A stretch of DNA of 64,000 nt from an uncultured Cytophagales bacterium (GTDB taxonomy: Bacteria > Bacteroidota > Bacteroidia > Cytophagales > Thermonemataceae): the NCBI GenBank assembly GCA_937911505.1, contig CALEMF010000017.1:146627-210626 (forward strand), in the 5' to 3' direction. The position numbers were made by a program, and so were the translations under genes. This document shows, one piece after another, positions 8,969 to 16,354 of the stretch. The notes under the pieces are model-generated. The model was given only the letters and a program-made list of their open reading frames with translations, was not told the origin of the DNA and ran no database searches. How positions within the stretch are numbered: position 1 is the stretch's first letter; each line of letters opens with the position of its first letter.

Positions 8969-9697
8969 TTAAGTCCAATCGTATGTAAACAAAACTATTC
9001 GACTTTCTGGCTCATAAAACATCAAAATAGAATCAGCACCTTCACCACAATAGCTATAACCCGAGACTTCAGCTACATACATAAATTCTTTTCCTTTGTA
9101 TGAGATTAAAATTCCATCATTAGGTAATTCTTTGTCGGATACTTCCGCCACAGTCATTTCAAATCCAGATGGAATAGGTGATGTATTAGTCCAATTGCCA
9201 TGCCACATTTCTCCCCCTAATCTATCAAGAAAATTTTGAGGATTGTCTTCCTGCCAAGGTAATAGTTGACCTTTTGATTTGAAATCAGTTTTAACTTTCT
9301 TATAATTTTGATGTATTTTCTTGATGTGCTGGATAAATTCTTCATCGGTTTTATTCTTGTGAATTGGGGCTGACAAAAAATAGTTTTCTTCACCTAAGAA
9401 ACGATATTTATTATCCTTTGTAAGTTCCAATGCAATCCAATTTTCCCCACAAAATTCATTATGAAAATCAATAGTTTCTTCACCAATTAGCCCTTCATAA
9501 GGTTCAGTGGGATTAAGAATATGTAAAACCGTGCCTTTTAAATCCTTACGTAACAATCCCAAGTCAATAGATATAAGTGGCAGTAGATAATTACTCAACC
9601 AAGGTTGACTAGATAAAAACACATCTTCTGGAAAAGGCATCAAGCCTTCTTCTAATTCACCTATTTCTTCTTTATGATATTTTTCTCCGTTACTCAT
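8969..9697 (-). CDS. Hypothetical protein, 242 aa
   Basis: A soluble, acidic protein starting MSNGEKYHKEEIGELEEGL. No family is certain. The C-terminal end, DSILMFYEPESRIVLFTYDW, is reminiscent of conserved ends of small SMI1/DUF1963-like cargo proteins, but I would not assign it. There is no signal peptide or membrane segment. Family 1 repeats lie on both sides (8741-8927 and 9733-9951), so it is a single-gene unit in the island. Confidence 0.65.
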   Translation of the reverse strand: MSNGEKYHKEEIGELEEGLMPFPEDVFLSSQPWLSNYLLPLISIDLGLLRKDLKGTVLHILNPTEPYEGLIGEETIDFHNEFCGENWIALELTKDNKYRFLGEENYFLSAPIHKNKTDEEFIQHIKKIHQNYKKVKTDFKSKGQLLPWQEDNPQNFLDRLGGEMWHGNWTNTSPIPSGFEMTVAEVSDKELPNDGILISYKGKEFMYVAEVSGYSYCGEGADSILMFYEPESRIVLFTYDWT

Positions 9698-9732
9698 TTT
9701 TTTTCAGTTAAAGTCAATTTTACGTCTTGAAA

Positions 9733-9951
9733 TAGCGCACTACCTGACCAGATTGGTTATCGATAAGGAACCTATCTCCGCCTTTGAAACTATTAAATAA
9801 AAGGGCGTCTGTCAAGGGGTAATGTGTTATATAGCACTTAATTGTATGTTAAGGGTATTTCGGTTCGACACTCGTGGGGTATGCCCACCAGAACTGTTGG
9901 GAGGCGAAACGCCTGCCAACTCATCTGTTGAGGCGCATTGCACCTCAACGG
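9733..9951. repeat. Family 1 structured repeat, copy 3 (long form)
   Basis: One of the two fullest copies. After the core it has a strong hairpin, GTTGGGAGGCG paired with CGCCTGCCAAC across AAA, then a second, GTTGAGG paired with CCTCAAC across a short loop. In copy 6 the last pair of this second stem is A-T instead of G-C, a compensatory change. Beyond the repeat, TGAGTAG at 9961 pairs with CTACTCA, ending at 9984. No gene is seen in 9698-10081. Confidence 0.7.
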
Positions 9952-10070
9952 GATCGTATATGAGTAGTAGCGGGTTTCTACTCACAGACCTTTCAGTACT
10001 CTACTGACCCCTTGCTTTATTTTTGTACTTTGCTTTTTATCACTTAAACGGTTATTAATTATACACCGTA

Positions 10071-10740
10071 TTGTGCATAGCTCAACTTCCGTCAACTATT
10101 ATTACCAGCGTTTTATTTACATTCCTACCTTCAATAATCCAATCAAAAATTGTGTGCAAGTCTTCTTCTTCAAGGCTCACTGCCCAATCATCCTGATCAA
10201 GTAACGCTTCCCAAGAATAGTTTTTCATTTTCTCATTGATAGAAGCTATTTCTTCTATCAGTAACTCACTTTTTGCTGGATCAATCATCGCTATATAAGG
10301 CTGCCTCCATTCACTGGAATATGAATAAGGAAATGAATAGCTCCCAGTGTGTACTCCACATAACGTACCTAAAAGCTTCTTTACCTCTGTATAATTTGAC
10401 TCCTCCAGTTCTTCTACTATTTCATCTAAAATCAAAAATGGATATGGAATACCAGAAACTTTAGGCCTAGAAGTGGCAATTCCATGTACTAAAATCCAAA
10501 AGCCATAGAAATTTTTAAAACCCTTCTCTTGATAGCTACCATTAAGTAATGATTTTACTTGTTCTTTAAGGGGTAATTCTACAGTAAATCCTTCTTTGAT
10601 ATCAATACATAGCTCCTCAGACTTAGTTAATAAATAATCCAATTTGTGTTTGTCATTAGATGATATAGTATTAAATAGATCATCCTGCTTAATAAAGTAT
10701 GCTTCGGCTCTAAATTCACTCATGCTTTGCTAGTTATGCA
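10071..10740 (-). mobile_element. Cassette-like unit with weak inverted ends
   Basis: TTGTGCATAGCT at 10071-10082 faces AGTTATGCA at about 10732-10740, sharing a TGCATARCT core in inverted orientation (about 9 of 13 positions). The pair encloses the single gene 10082-10723. The left end also resembles the ATTGTGCCTAAC end of the DUF418 unit. This is weaker than the other units and could be chance. Confidence 0.3.
10082..10723 (-). CDS. Hypothetical protein, 213 aa
   Basis: A soluble protein beginning MSEFRAEAYFIKQDDLFNTI. It has an alpha-helical N-terminal half (KLDYLLTKSEELC) and a conserved-looking centre, YGFWILVHGIATSR, followed by SSEWRQPYIAMIDPAKSELL. No family is assigned with confidence, and no signal peptide or membrane span is present. 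It sits between family 1 copies 3 and 4. The stop codon overlaps a TGCATAGCT sequence inversely repeated upstream of the start. Confidence 0.65.
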   Translation of the reverse strand: MSEFRAEAYFIKQDDLFNTISSNDKHKLDYLLTKSEELCIDIKEGFTVELPLKEQVKSLLNGSYQEKGFKNFYGFWILVHGIATSRPKVSGIPYPFLILDEIVEELEESNYTEVKKLLGTLCGVHTGSYSFPYSYSSEWRQPYIAMIDPAKSELLIEEIASINEKMKNYSWEALLDQDDWAVSLEEEDLHTIFDWIIEGRNVNKTLVIIVDGS

Positions 10741-10903
10741 TTACCCGACCAAAGTGATTATCCGTCAGGAACCTCTCTTTTCCCCTGAAACTATTAAATA
10801 TAAAACGTGCCTGTCAAAGGGGAATGTGCTGTATGGTACTTACGCTGTGTTAGGCGTATTTCGGCTCGACGCTCGTGGGGTAGGCTTACCGAAACCGTTG
10901 GGT
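10738..10903. repeat. Family 1 structured repeat, copy 4
   Basis: The long-range stem here is TTCCCCT paired with AGGGGAA. At the base pair beside the CCCC run, copy 6 has A-T where this copy has T-A, a double compensatory change. The small hairpin is GTGCTGTATGGTAC, followed by GTTAGGCG, GTATTTCGG and the GTTGGG end. It abuts the 3' end of the esterase gene at 10923. Confidence 0.7.
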
Positions 10904-12270
10904 TGGCATCAGTAGCCTGTTACTACTCTAATAAATATCTCAAAGCATCTGGAAATGTTTTTCTTGAGTTAGACCAATCATGCCATCCATTAAACTCTGT
11001 AAATGTGAACTCATAATTTCTATCTTTGAGTACCTGAACTAATCTTCGGCCAGACGCTTTACACCAATTTTCTTGCAATCCCCAATCAAGGTATAACTTT
11101 AAATCGCGTTTTTCTTGTATTTGGAACTGTTTCGTCAAATAATCGCCTCTTATCCAATCTTCTCCCCCGTCTGTGAGCGTTGTATCTCTCCAGAAACTGC
11201 CTGATTGAGAAAGAACTTTACCAAAGACATCAGGATGCTCAAAGGCAATATAAGTTGCTGCTAATCCACCGTAGCTGATTCCACCAATAATAGTTTCATC
11301 TACTAAATCCGTAATGTGGTATCTATCCTTGATGAAGGGTAGTAGTTCAGTGACAAAAAAATCCTTGAATTGAGCGTTTAGCGGAAGTTCTTTGCTTCTT
11401 GCCGATTGAGATGGATTGTCGATAAATACGGCAATCATCGGATCGATTTCTTGTTGATAAATGAGGTTGTCAAGCACATTAGGCACTTCGACTAGATTCA
11501 AATAGATGTATGGATCAAAGAGATATATTACTGGATACTTTTCCTTGCTAGTGTTATATTCGGGCGGTAGGTAAACGTAGATGTTGCGTGAGTTGGAAAG
11601 TAATTTACTTTCCAATTTTAGTGTATCGATCGTTCCAGATTGATGATGGTTACCCTCAACATACCATGAATCCTCATTTGTTCTTAAATCCAAAGCGGAC
11701 CAACTCATATCTTTTCTTTCGCCAGATGGAATGAGATTCGGATTTAGCGGATCAGACATCTTCGACTTTTTTCCAGTTACTCTATTAGCGTAGTATAGTC
11801 GATAAGAAAAACATAAATCATCTGGGACTATGTAGGTTCTGTAATACAGGTCTGTAGACGCTAGGCGATAAAGCTTTTTGTCTCCAAACCTATATTCGTC
11901 ATAAATTCCGAATACATTAAATGTAATGTCGTTTTGGTGAGTTGAGTCAATATGTACAAAGGTGACATAAACATATCCGTCTAACAACGAATCTTGCTCT
12001 ATTAGCGGAAAGCCTTTTTCTTGATGACGATCAAGAAGGTTATTTACTGCTTTGACTCTATCAGCTTTAGTTAGCTTTTTGAACTCGGCAATAGTAGGAC
12101 TGGAAGCATTAAAAATATTGTTAACCTGACGAAAAGTTAAAGAGTCGTCATCGCTTTTGCGATTAGATTGAGTGTTATTATCAGGTGTACAAGAAGATAA
12201 TATAAATAATATAGTAAGCTGTGAGAGGACTTTTTTCATTCTTAGGAATGTGATATTTATTGGTGCCAAC
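10902..12270 (-). mobile_element. Cassette-like unit around the lipoprotein esterase
   Basis: GTTGGCATCAGTA at 10902-10914 is matched, inverted, by TATTGGTGCCAAC at 12258-12270 (11 of 13 positions). The pair encloses only the esterase gene. The motif follows the same plan as the DUF418 unit (GTTAGGCACAGTAC) but with different bases, which is expected if each unit carries its own complementary ends. Confidence 0.5.
10923..12239 (-). CDS. Lipoprotein esterase, enterochelin-esterase-like
   Basis: A 438-residue protein. The start at 12239 is chosen because it gives a clean lipoprotein signal (MKKVLSQLTILFILSSC, lipobox LSSC) followed by a polar linker; an upstream start would bury it. Residues 40-200 form an N-terminal region of the kind that precedes the catalytic domain in Fes-type enzymes. 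The hydrolase domain carries GGISYGG with Ser322 as nucleophile, DWGLQENW (Asp385 a candidate acid) and GWHDW with His420. It probably cleaves an ester such as a siderophore at the cell envelope; substrate is inferred from family only. It is a single-gene unit between inverted repeat arms. Confidence 0.8.
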   Translation of the reverse strand: MKKVLSQLTILFILSSCTPDNNTQSNRKSDDDSLTFRQVNNIFNASSPTIAEFKKLTKADRVKAVNNLLDRHQEKGFPLIEQDSLLDGYVYVTFVHIDSTHQNDITFNVFGIYDEYRFGDKKLYRLASTDLYYRTYIVPDDLCFSYRLYYANRVTGKKSKMSDPLNPNLIPSGERKDMSWSALDLRTNEDSWYVEGNHHQSGTIDTLKLESKLLSNSRNIYVYLPPEYNTSKEKYPVIYLFDPYIYLNLVEVPNVLDNLIYQQEIDPMIAVFIDNPSQSARSKELPLNAQFKDFFVTELLPFIKDRYHITDLVDETIIGGISYGGLAATYIAFEHPDVFGKVLSQSGSFWRDTTLTDGGEDWIRGDYLTKQFQIQEKRDLKLYLDWGLQENWCKASGRRLVQVLKDRNYEFTFTEFNGWHDWSNSRKTFPDALRYLLE

Positions 12271-12436
12271 GTATGGTGTACTACCTGACTAAAGTGGTTA
12301 TCCGTAAGGAATCTCTGCCCTTGAAGCTATTAAATAAAAGCGTGCCTGTCAAGGGGTAGAGTGCTTTATGGCACTTAATTGTATGTTGGATGTATTTCGA
12401 TTCGACGCTCGTAAGATAGGCCTGCTAACGGTCTTG
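12271..12436. repeat. Family 1 structured repeat, copy 5
   Basis: The core is present with the stem CTCT-G-CCCTTGA against TCAAGGG-GT-AGAG and a perfect-ended small hairpin, GTGCTTTATGGCAC. The right end has drifted: GGCCTGCTAACGG replaces GGCTTACCGAAACGG of other copies, and the GAGGCG hairpin is missing. Confidence 0.65.
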
Positions 12437-12490
12437 TGTGTGGTGCTTATCCTAAAGGGTATACACTATACATGGTGTTGTAGCCAGTTC

Positions 12491-12844
12491 TTATTCTTTT
12501 TTATATTCTCCAATTACTTTAATCTTTCCGATTATATTGGCGTTGAATTCCTCTAATTCTTCTGCTGGAACCCAAAGCTCATTATGGATTTTTCCACCAA
12601 CGTTTTCAATTTTGAATTTCTTTAAATACTCAGTATCAACTTCAAATTTTGTTACGTACCCAACTCCGTAAGCTGGGACATTCCAGTCCTTTGTTATTTG
12701 CGTTGCGTATTCTTCATTCATTACGGGGTAGAAGATTGGTTGTTGGGGTAATCTAGGCGGAAAACCTTTGAATTCCAACGCTTCAATCAGCTCTAACTCT
12801 TTGTCGTTTACTGGCCTGTATAATGTTGTTGTCTTTTTACTCAT
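12491..12844 (-). CDS. Small protein annotated in databases as ADP-ribosylation/crystallin J1-like
   Basis: A 117-residue protein with the very recognisable pattern LYRPVNDKELELIEA, GFPPRLPQQPIFYPV, NEEYA and WVPAEELEEFN. I recall this family being widely annotated 'ADP-ribosylation/crystallin J1', although it lacks a full ADP-ribosylglycohydrolase domain. Function is unproven. It is a short cytoplasmic protein and typical accessory cargo. The start follows directly from the conserved N-terminus (MSKKTTTLYRP). Confidence 0.75.
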   Translation of the reverse strand: MSKKTTTLYRPVNDKELELIEALEFKGFPPRLPQQPIFYPVMNEEYATQITKDWNVPAYGVGYVTKFEVDTEYLKKFKIENVGGKIHNELWVPAEELEEFNANIIGKIKVIGEYKKE

Positions 12845-12884
12845 TTTATTGTAAATCTTTTTTCTTTTCGTCTGTTAAGAGAAT

Positions 12885-13215
12885 GTTTAAGAATTAAATT
12901 CTGTATAGTTAACATTTTGCGAAGTTTTCACCATTCATCCTTCTATTTACCTTTCGTTCATTTTTTAGCTTCGCTGAACTCCACTTTGTTCCGGTTCTTG
13001 ATGAACCGAGCCTCTGGCGAGCTCGGCGTAGCCAAAAACGAACCAAAAACCGACCAACGGGAGCTCGGCGCAGCCAAATCAAGAAACCGACCAACGGGAG
13101 CTCAGCGCAGCTAAATCCAAAGCTTCAGCCCACAAACCAGCCCGCCTCCCCGCTGGATTTTCAGGCCAACGCGATTCTACTGATCTTAAAAACAGATAGT
13201 TAAGTAAAACTTAAA
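12885..13215. repeat. Dispersed repeat R3, copy A
   Basis: A segment of about 330 bp, far richer in G+C than its surroundings, is nearly identical to 23972-24330. It contains GAGCTCGGCGTAGCC-type units repeated in tandem (GAGCTCGGCGCAGCC, GAGCTCAGCGCAGCT) and an inverted version near the start (AGCTTCGCTGAACTCC), so it can fold. Its ends read GTTTAAGAA on the left and AACTTAAA on the right, roughly inverted. The small ORFs within it look incidental. It could be a non-autonomous element of the MITE or REP kind. Confidence 0.7.
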
Positions 13216-13272
13216 TAGGCTCTAAGCCTATTCTTCCACTTGCCACTAAAGTGTCAAAACTTTGACGGCTTC

Positions 13273-13377
13273 CTATAAATCGTTAAGTAAGTATTGCGTC
13301 CTTCCTCTGTTCAATATTTCTTGAGTAAACCAATGATAGCCCTTGTCACCCTTTATTATTTTTTCGTAAGTTGATAA
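13273..13377 (-). pseudogene. Gene fragment of unknown origin (35 codons)
   Basis: Directly downstream of the HigB remnant, and in the same frame after its TGA, the minus strand reads LSTYEKIIKGDKGYHWFTQE onward and ends RTQYLLNDL at a TAG. The composition is protein-like, but there is no start codon and no family was recognised. It is probably debris from an earlier cargo gene. Confidence 0.3.
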
Positions 13378-13557
13378 TCATTGACAAGGACAGAGGCGGA
13401 GATTTGAAGAACTTGCTCTAAGTCTCTTATCATATTCAGCGTGCGTACCGATGAACTTGATAAATGCCCATTGTTTTTCGTAATTGAACTTTACCACGAG
13501 TCGGTAAGCGTTTCCTTTGATGTTGAAAACCAATCGACTGTGTATTTTTATGCCTTG
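13378..13557 (-). pseudogene. Truncated HigB-type mRNA interferase toxin
   Basis: The minus-strand frame reads SRLVFNIKGNAYRLVVKFNY, then WAFIKFIGTHAEYDK, which is the C-terminal half of HigB/RelE-type toxins. Known family members run about 95-100 residues and have a substantial N-terminal half before this motif. Here that half is missing, and the frame opens right after the TAA stop of the DUF4303 gene. After EYDK the sequence departs from the family. No HigA gene follows. It is a dead remnant of a toxin-antitoxin locus. Confidence 0.7.
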
Positions 13558-14088
13558 TTAACTACTTTTTATTTTCATTAGTCTATTTTCAACATCCTCA
13601 AAATCTTCATCATGATCTATGCAAAAGAATTTGAAATCATTGGTTTTAGAAATTTTATCGAAAGTTTTTGTCTCGCTAAACTCAAATAGTGTAAGAGTAA
13701 ATAATTGCATTAGTTGTTCTGTAAAGCTATGCCACGATTTATGATCATCATCTGGAAGCTTTTGGAATATTTCAGTCAACTCATTTTCGCTAAATACATT
13801 CATAGAAGCAAAACACTGATATTCCCAATCGCCTGTATTGTACTTTAAATCAAGAATATCTTCTTTGATTTGATAGTACTGAGAATATTCTCCGTTTTGA
13901 TAATGGTTCAACGTCTTCTTAAATTCCTCTTCGGTACTAAAACAAAGGTTTACTTCGGCATATTCCGCATTGCAATCATATGCGAATGCGTAATATGTTT
14001 TATTTGAATTATGAAGTAAAAACTTTTCTACTTCTAATTCAGTAAACCTTAGCAATTCCGTTTTTATGTTATCAAATTTTTCCTTCAT
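13558..14088 (-). CDS. DUF4303 protein
   Basis: A 176-residue soluble protein. YYAFAYDCNAEYAEVNLCFS followed by TEEEFKKTLNHYQ is the conserved N-terminal core of DUF4303, a family of unknown function common among toxin-immunity and cargo genes. Its C-terminus is acidic (FFCIDHDEDFEDVEN). It is followed by a HigB remnant and preceded by family 2 repeat copy A. It has the size and form of a stand-alone island gene. Confidence 0.75.
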   Translation of the reverse strand: MKEKFDNIKTELLRFTELEVEKFLLHNSNKTYYAFAYDCNAEYAEVNLCFSTEEEFKKTLNHYQNGEYSQYYQIKEDILDLKYNTGDWEYQCFASMNVFSENELTEIFQKLPDDDHKSWHSFTEQLMQLFTLTLFEFSETKTFDKISKTNDFKFFCIDHDEDFEDVENRLMKIKSS

Positions 14089-14117
14089 CCTGAGCTTATC
14101 AAATTACAGTTGACACT

Positions 14118-14430
14118 TTAATATACACATTGTGTATATTTTTCCATCAATAACTTGGTTACATTCAGCGCTAGGCTAGTTTCGATTGAATCTTGTAAAT
14201 CGAGAAGCCATTGTTATACACAAATGTGAAACTACTATATGATGAATAGTGTGAGTGGCAAGTTTTACGACCACTAAATGGGTAAAGCTTGGTATTAGAG
14301 AGCTTTTAAAATTCCAAGTTTGGTATGGTAGAAGATACATCTAACTAAAGTTCCGTTAGAGCCTTATAATTAGGAACCACCTTTGCCTATAATAAAGTAT
14401 CTTTCGATTTTTACCTGTGAATGTTCTCGG
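14118..14430. repeat. Family 2 repeat, copy A
   Basis: It starts with two 10-bp arms, AATATACACA and TGTGTATATT, forming a perfect palindrome around one base. It then runs through GCTAGGCTAGTTTCGATTG, AATCGAGAAGCCATT and TTATACACAA to GGTAAAGCTTGGTATT, matching copy C position by position, and ends in a decayed copy of the VOC gene's 3' end. From 14430 to 14536 no gene is seen; AAAATCCTTACGGATTTTC forms a small hairpin there. Confidence 0.7.
14306..14430 (-). pseudogene. Decayed 3' end of a VOC (glyoxalase-like) gene, copy A
   Basis: On the minus strand the last codons read LDVSSTIPNLEF and a TAA, against VDVSSPIPNFEF in the intact gene at 21597-21986. Further upstream the similarity continues (GSNGTL against DPNGTL), but the frame contains in-frame TAA codons and a shift. 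So this is a dead fragment carried inside the family 2 repeat. Confidence 0.7.
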
Positions 14431-14536
14431 TTATAAGTAGTTGCGTAGGTTAGCACTTAACTTATTCAATACATACCAAAAAATCCTTACGGATTTTCAG
14501 AAGTCAAGGAGAACAAGCTATTACTTGTAGCCGTTG

Positions 14537-15991
14537 TTAGCGCCTGCTTTTGTTTTCTTCAATAATGTCTATCAAATCAAGTACGGCCGTTTTATGACTC
14601 TGTAATATGTTATTTTTTGCAAAAACCTTTAATTGAATATCAGGTGTGACACCAGAAACCTCGAAAAAATCACCGTTGGCGTTCACTAATCTTTGATTGG
14701 AATAGGTCGTATAAAAATTACCGATTGATTTACCTAACATACCCGATAGCGTTCCCAACGTATTCGTTCCTACAAGTTTCACATTTGGTAAAGCACTCAT
14801 CATCATAGCAAAACCCTCTGCAGCACTTCTACTAATATCTGTCATTAGCACATAAACTGGTTTTGTAAATACTTTCGAATTAGCTGGATATATAATTACA
14901 TCATCTTCATCATAAAATTTACCATTGTTGTAGACCTGGCTTGTATGAGAAAAGACTGGCGTATCTGTAAAATAGCTAGCAATCGTGAGTGCGGTTGCAT
15001 CATATCCTCCAAAATTAAAACTGACATCAATTATGATGGCTTCTTTATCTTTGAACGTTTTTATTATGTGCTTCATATAGGCGTTAAGGCTATCTATTTG
15101 TTGCTTTCTTGAAAATTCCTTGGACAGAAAACCAGCAAAAGAGTAAATATGCATATAGCCAATGTTTTTAGTTAAATGACCCCATTCTATTTTATCATTG
15201 GCTATTTTTTGTCCATTTCCTTGTAATAGGCTATCCGATATATTTTTATAATTAGTTTTAAAAAACAAGTCGAAATACTCGTTAAGGTCTTTTATTTCAG
15301 ATTGTTCTTTAAACGCATCCTTTACAATTTCTGCTGCCGGTGTTACACGATATTGTAGTGTTTTTCCAGTCTCTGAAATGACCTTTGTATGTTGGTCTTT
15401 TGTCAGTGTTGCAATTTTTCCCATAGTATTGAAAAGCGCTTCTTTCCCTGCTGAAACACTATCCTTATACCTAGCCTGTAATTCGTCCCAGTTTAAGTTT
15501 CTTCCTTTACTAAATGCATAATTCTCTTGCATTGTCTCCAAATACAATTTAAAGGACTTTTCAGGGTTCAATTCCACTAATTCTGAAAATCCGATTGTAT
15601 TCGTAGGAAGCTCATCAACGCTGATAAAGTCTTTTTTTGTCTGCAGTATATTGGTTTGATCACCAAAATCAGTTAGATAAACTCCCAAAGTATCTTCACG
15701 AAGTGTGAATTGACTTTGTGAATTTAAAAGCCCTTCCAAATAATCATTTTTTTCTTTGTAGCAGAAGCTCTTGGTATAGCTGTAAAGTAAAATACTATCC
15801 TTTCGAACTTCTAGGTAATAGCCATTTCCAATAGATTTCCAGACACCCTGAATTAAAGGGTGTGTTGTATTGAGGTCTTTCAAAAAAGTCTTTTTTAGTT
15901 CTAAATGGCTATTACTGCTACTCATTTTCTTGTTTGAACAACTGAAAAAAGAGCAAACTATTAATAGATATAAACTAAATCTCATCATCAT
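14537..15991 (-). CDS. S41 family (C-terminal processing type) peptidase, lipoprotein
   Basis: A 484-residue protein with a lipoprotein signal (RFSLYLLIVCSFFSC). The S41 catalytic region is recognisable near residue 390: VLMTDISRSAAEGFAMMMSA followed by LPNVKLVGTNTLG, with the nucleophile serine in the SRSAAEG motif. Upstream is the family's VIDVSFNFGGYDATALTIA-like core (IIDVSFNFGG). No PDZ domain is obvious, unlike classic CtpA. It probably degrades peptides in the periplasm or at the surface. Three consecutive ATG codons mark the start; the outermost is used here. It sits between family 2 copies A and B. Confidence 0.8.
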   Translation of the reverse strand: MMMRFSLYLLIVCSFFSCSNKKMSSSNSHLELKKTFLKDLNTTHPLIQGVWKSIGNGYYLEVRKDSILLYSYTKSFCYKEKNDYLEGLLNSQSQFTLREDTLGVYLTDFGDQTNILQTKKDFISVDELPTNTIGFSELVELNPEKSFKLYLETMQENYAFSKGRNLNWDELQARYKDSVSAGKEALFNTMGKIATLTKDQHTKVISETGKTLQYRVTPAAEIVKDAFKEQSEIKDLNEYFDLFFKTNYKNISDSLLQGNGQKIANDKIEWGHLTKNIGYMHIYSFAGFLSKEFSRKQQIDSLNAYMKHIIKTFKDKEAIIIDVSFNFGGYDATALTIASYFTDTPVFSHTSQVYNNGKFYDEDDVIIYPANSKVFTKPVYVLMTDISRSAAEGFAMMMSALPNVKLVGTNTLGTLSGMLGKSIGNFYTTYSNQRLVNANGDFFEVSGVTPDIQLKVFAKNNILQSHKTAVLDLIDIIEENKSRR

Positions 15992-16030
15992 ATTCTTTAA
16001 CTGACTTATGTTCTAGTTCCTGCTAGCGCC

Positions 16031-16234
16031 TTAATATACACATTGTGTATATTTTTTCATTTGAATCTTGTAAAGTGAGAAGCTATTATTTATACACAAG
16101 TGTTAAAACTACTGTATGATGAATGGTAAGTTTTACAACTGTTTTATCAAAAATGTAAAGTTTGGTATTGGCCCGCTTTTAAAATTCAAGGTTGGGTATA
16201 GAGGAAAAATACATCTACTAAAGTTCCGTAAAAA
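16031..16234. repeat. Family 2 repeat, copy B
   Basis: It begins with the same perfect palindrome of AATATACACA and TGTGTATATT arms as copy A. It lacks the internal GCTAGGCTAG segment (about 40 bp deleted), then matches copy C through TTTATCAAAAATGTAAAG and GTTTGGTATTGG into a decayed VOC end. From 16235 to 16367 there is no gene; a short imperfect hairpin, AAAATCTTTGCAGATTTTT, lies there. Confidence 0.65.
16179..16226 (-). pseudogene. Decayed 3' end of a VOC gene, copy B
   Basis: The bases match the last 16 codons of the VOC gene at 21597 (GTAGATGTAT, then ATACCCAAC and TTGAATTTTAA), but a frame shift in the middle destroys the coding sense. This is a shorter and more decayed version of copy A. 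Confidence 0.55.
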
Positions 16235-16354
16235 TCTTTGCAGATTTTTAGAAGCAGGGGAGAACGAGCGATTACCTTTCCACCAAAACTAAAGTTTGAT
16301 AAGTGAAACCACCTTTTTGAAAGCTTGATCTGCCTTATGTTTTCTTAGTTATTG

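Noticed and set aside
9822..10007. Plus-strand small ORFs in family 1 copies (also at 8891, 10727, 12368 and 17960)
   Set aside because: They follow the repeat sequence, change frame between copies and have no protein-like conservation.
12909..13114. Overlapping ORFs on both strands of R3 copy A
   Set aside because: They are arginine-rich by-products of a GC-rich repeat.
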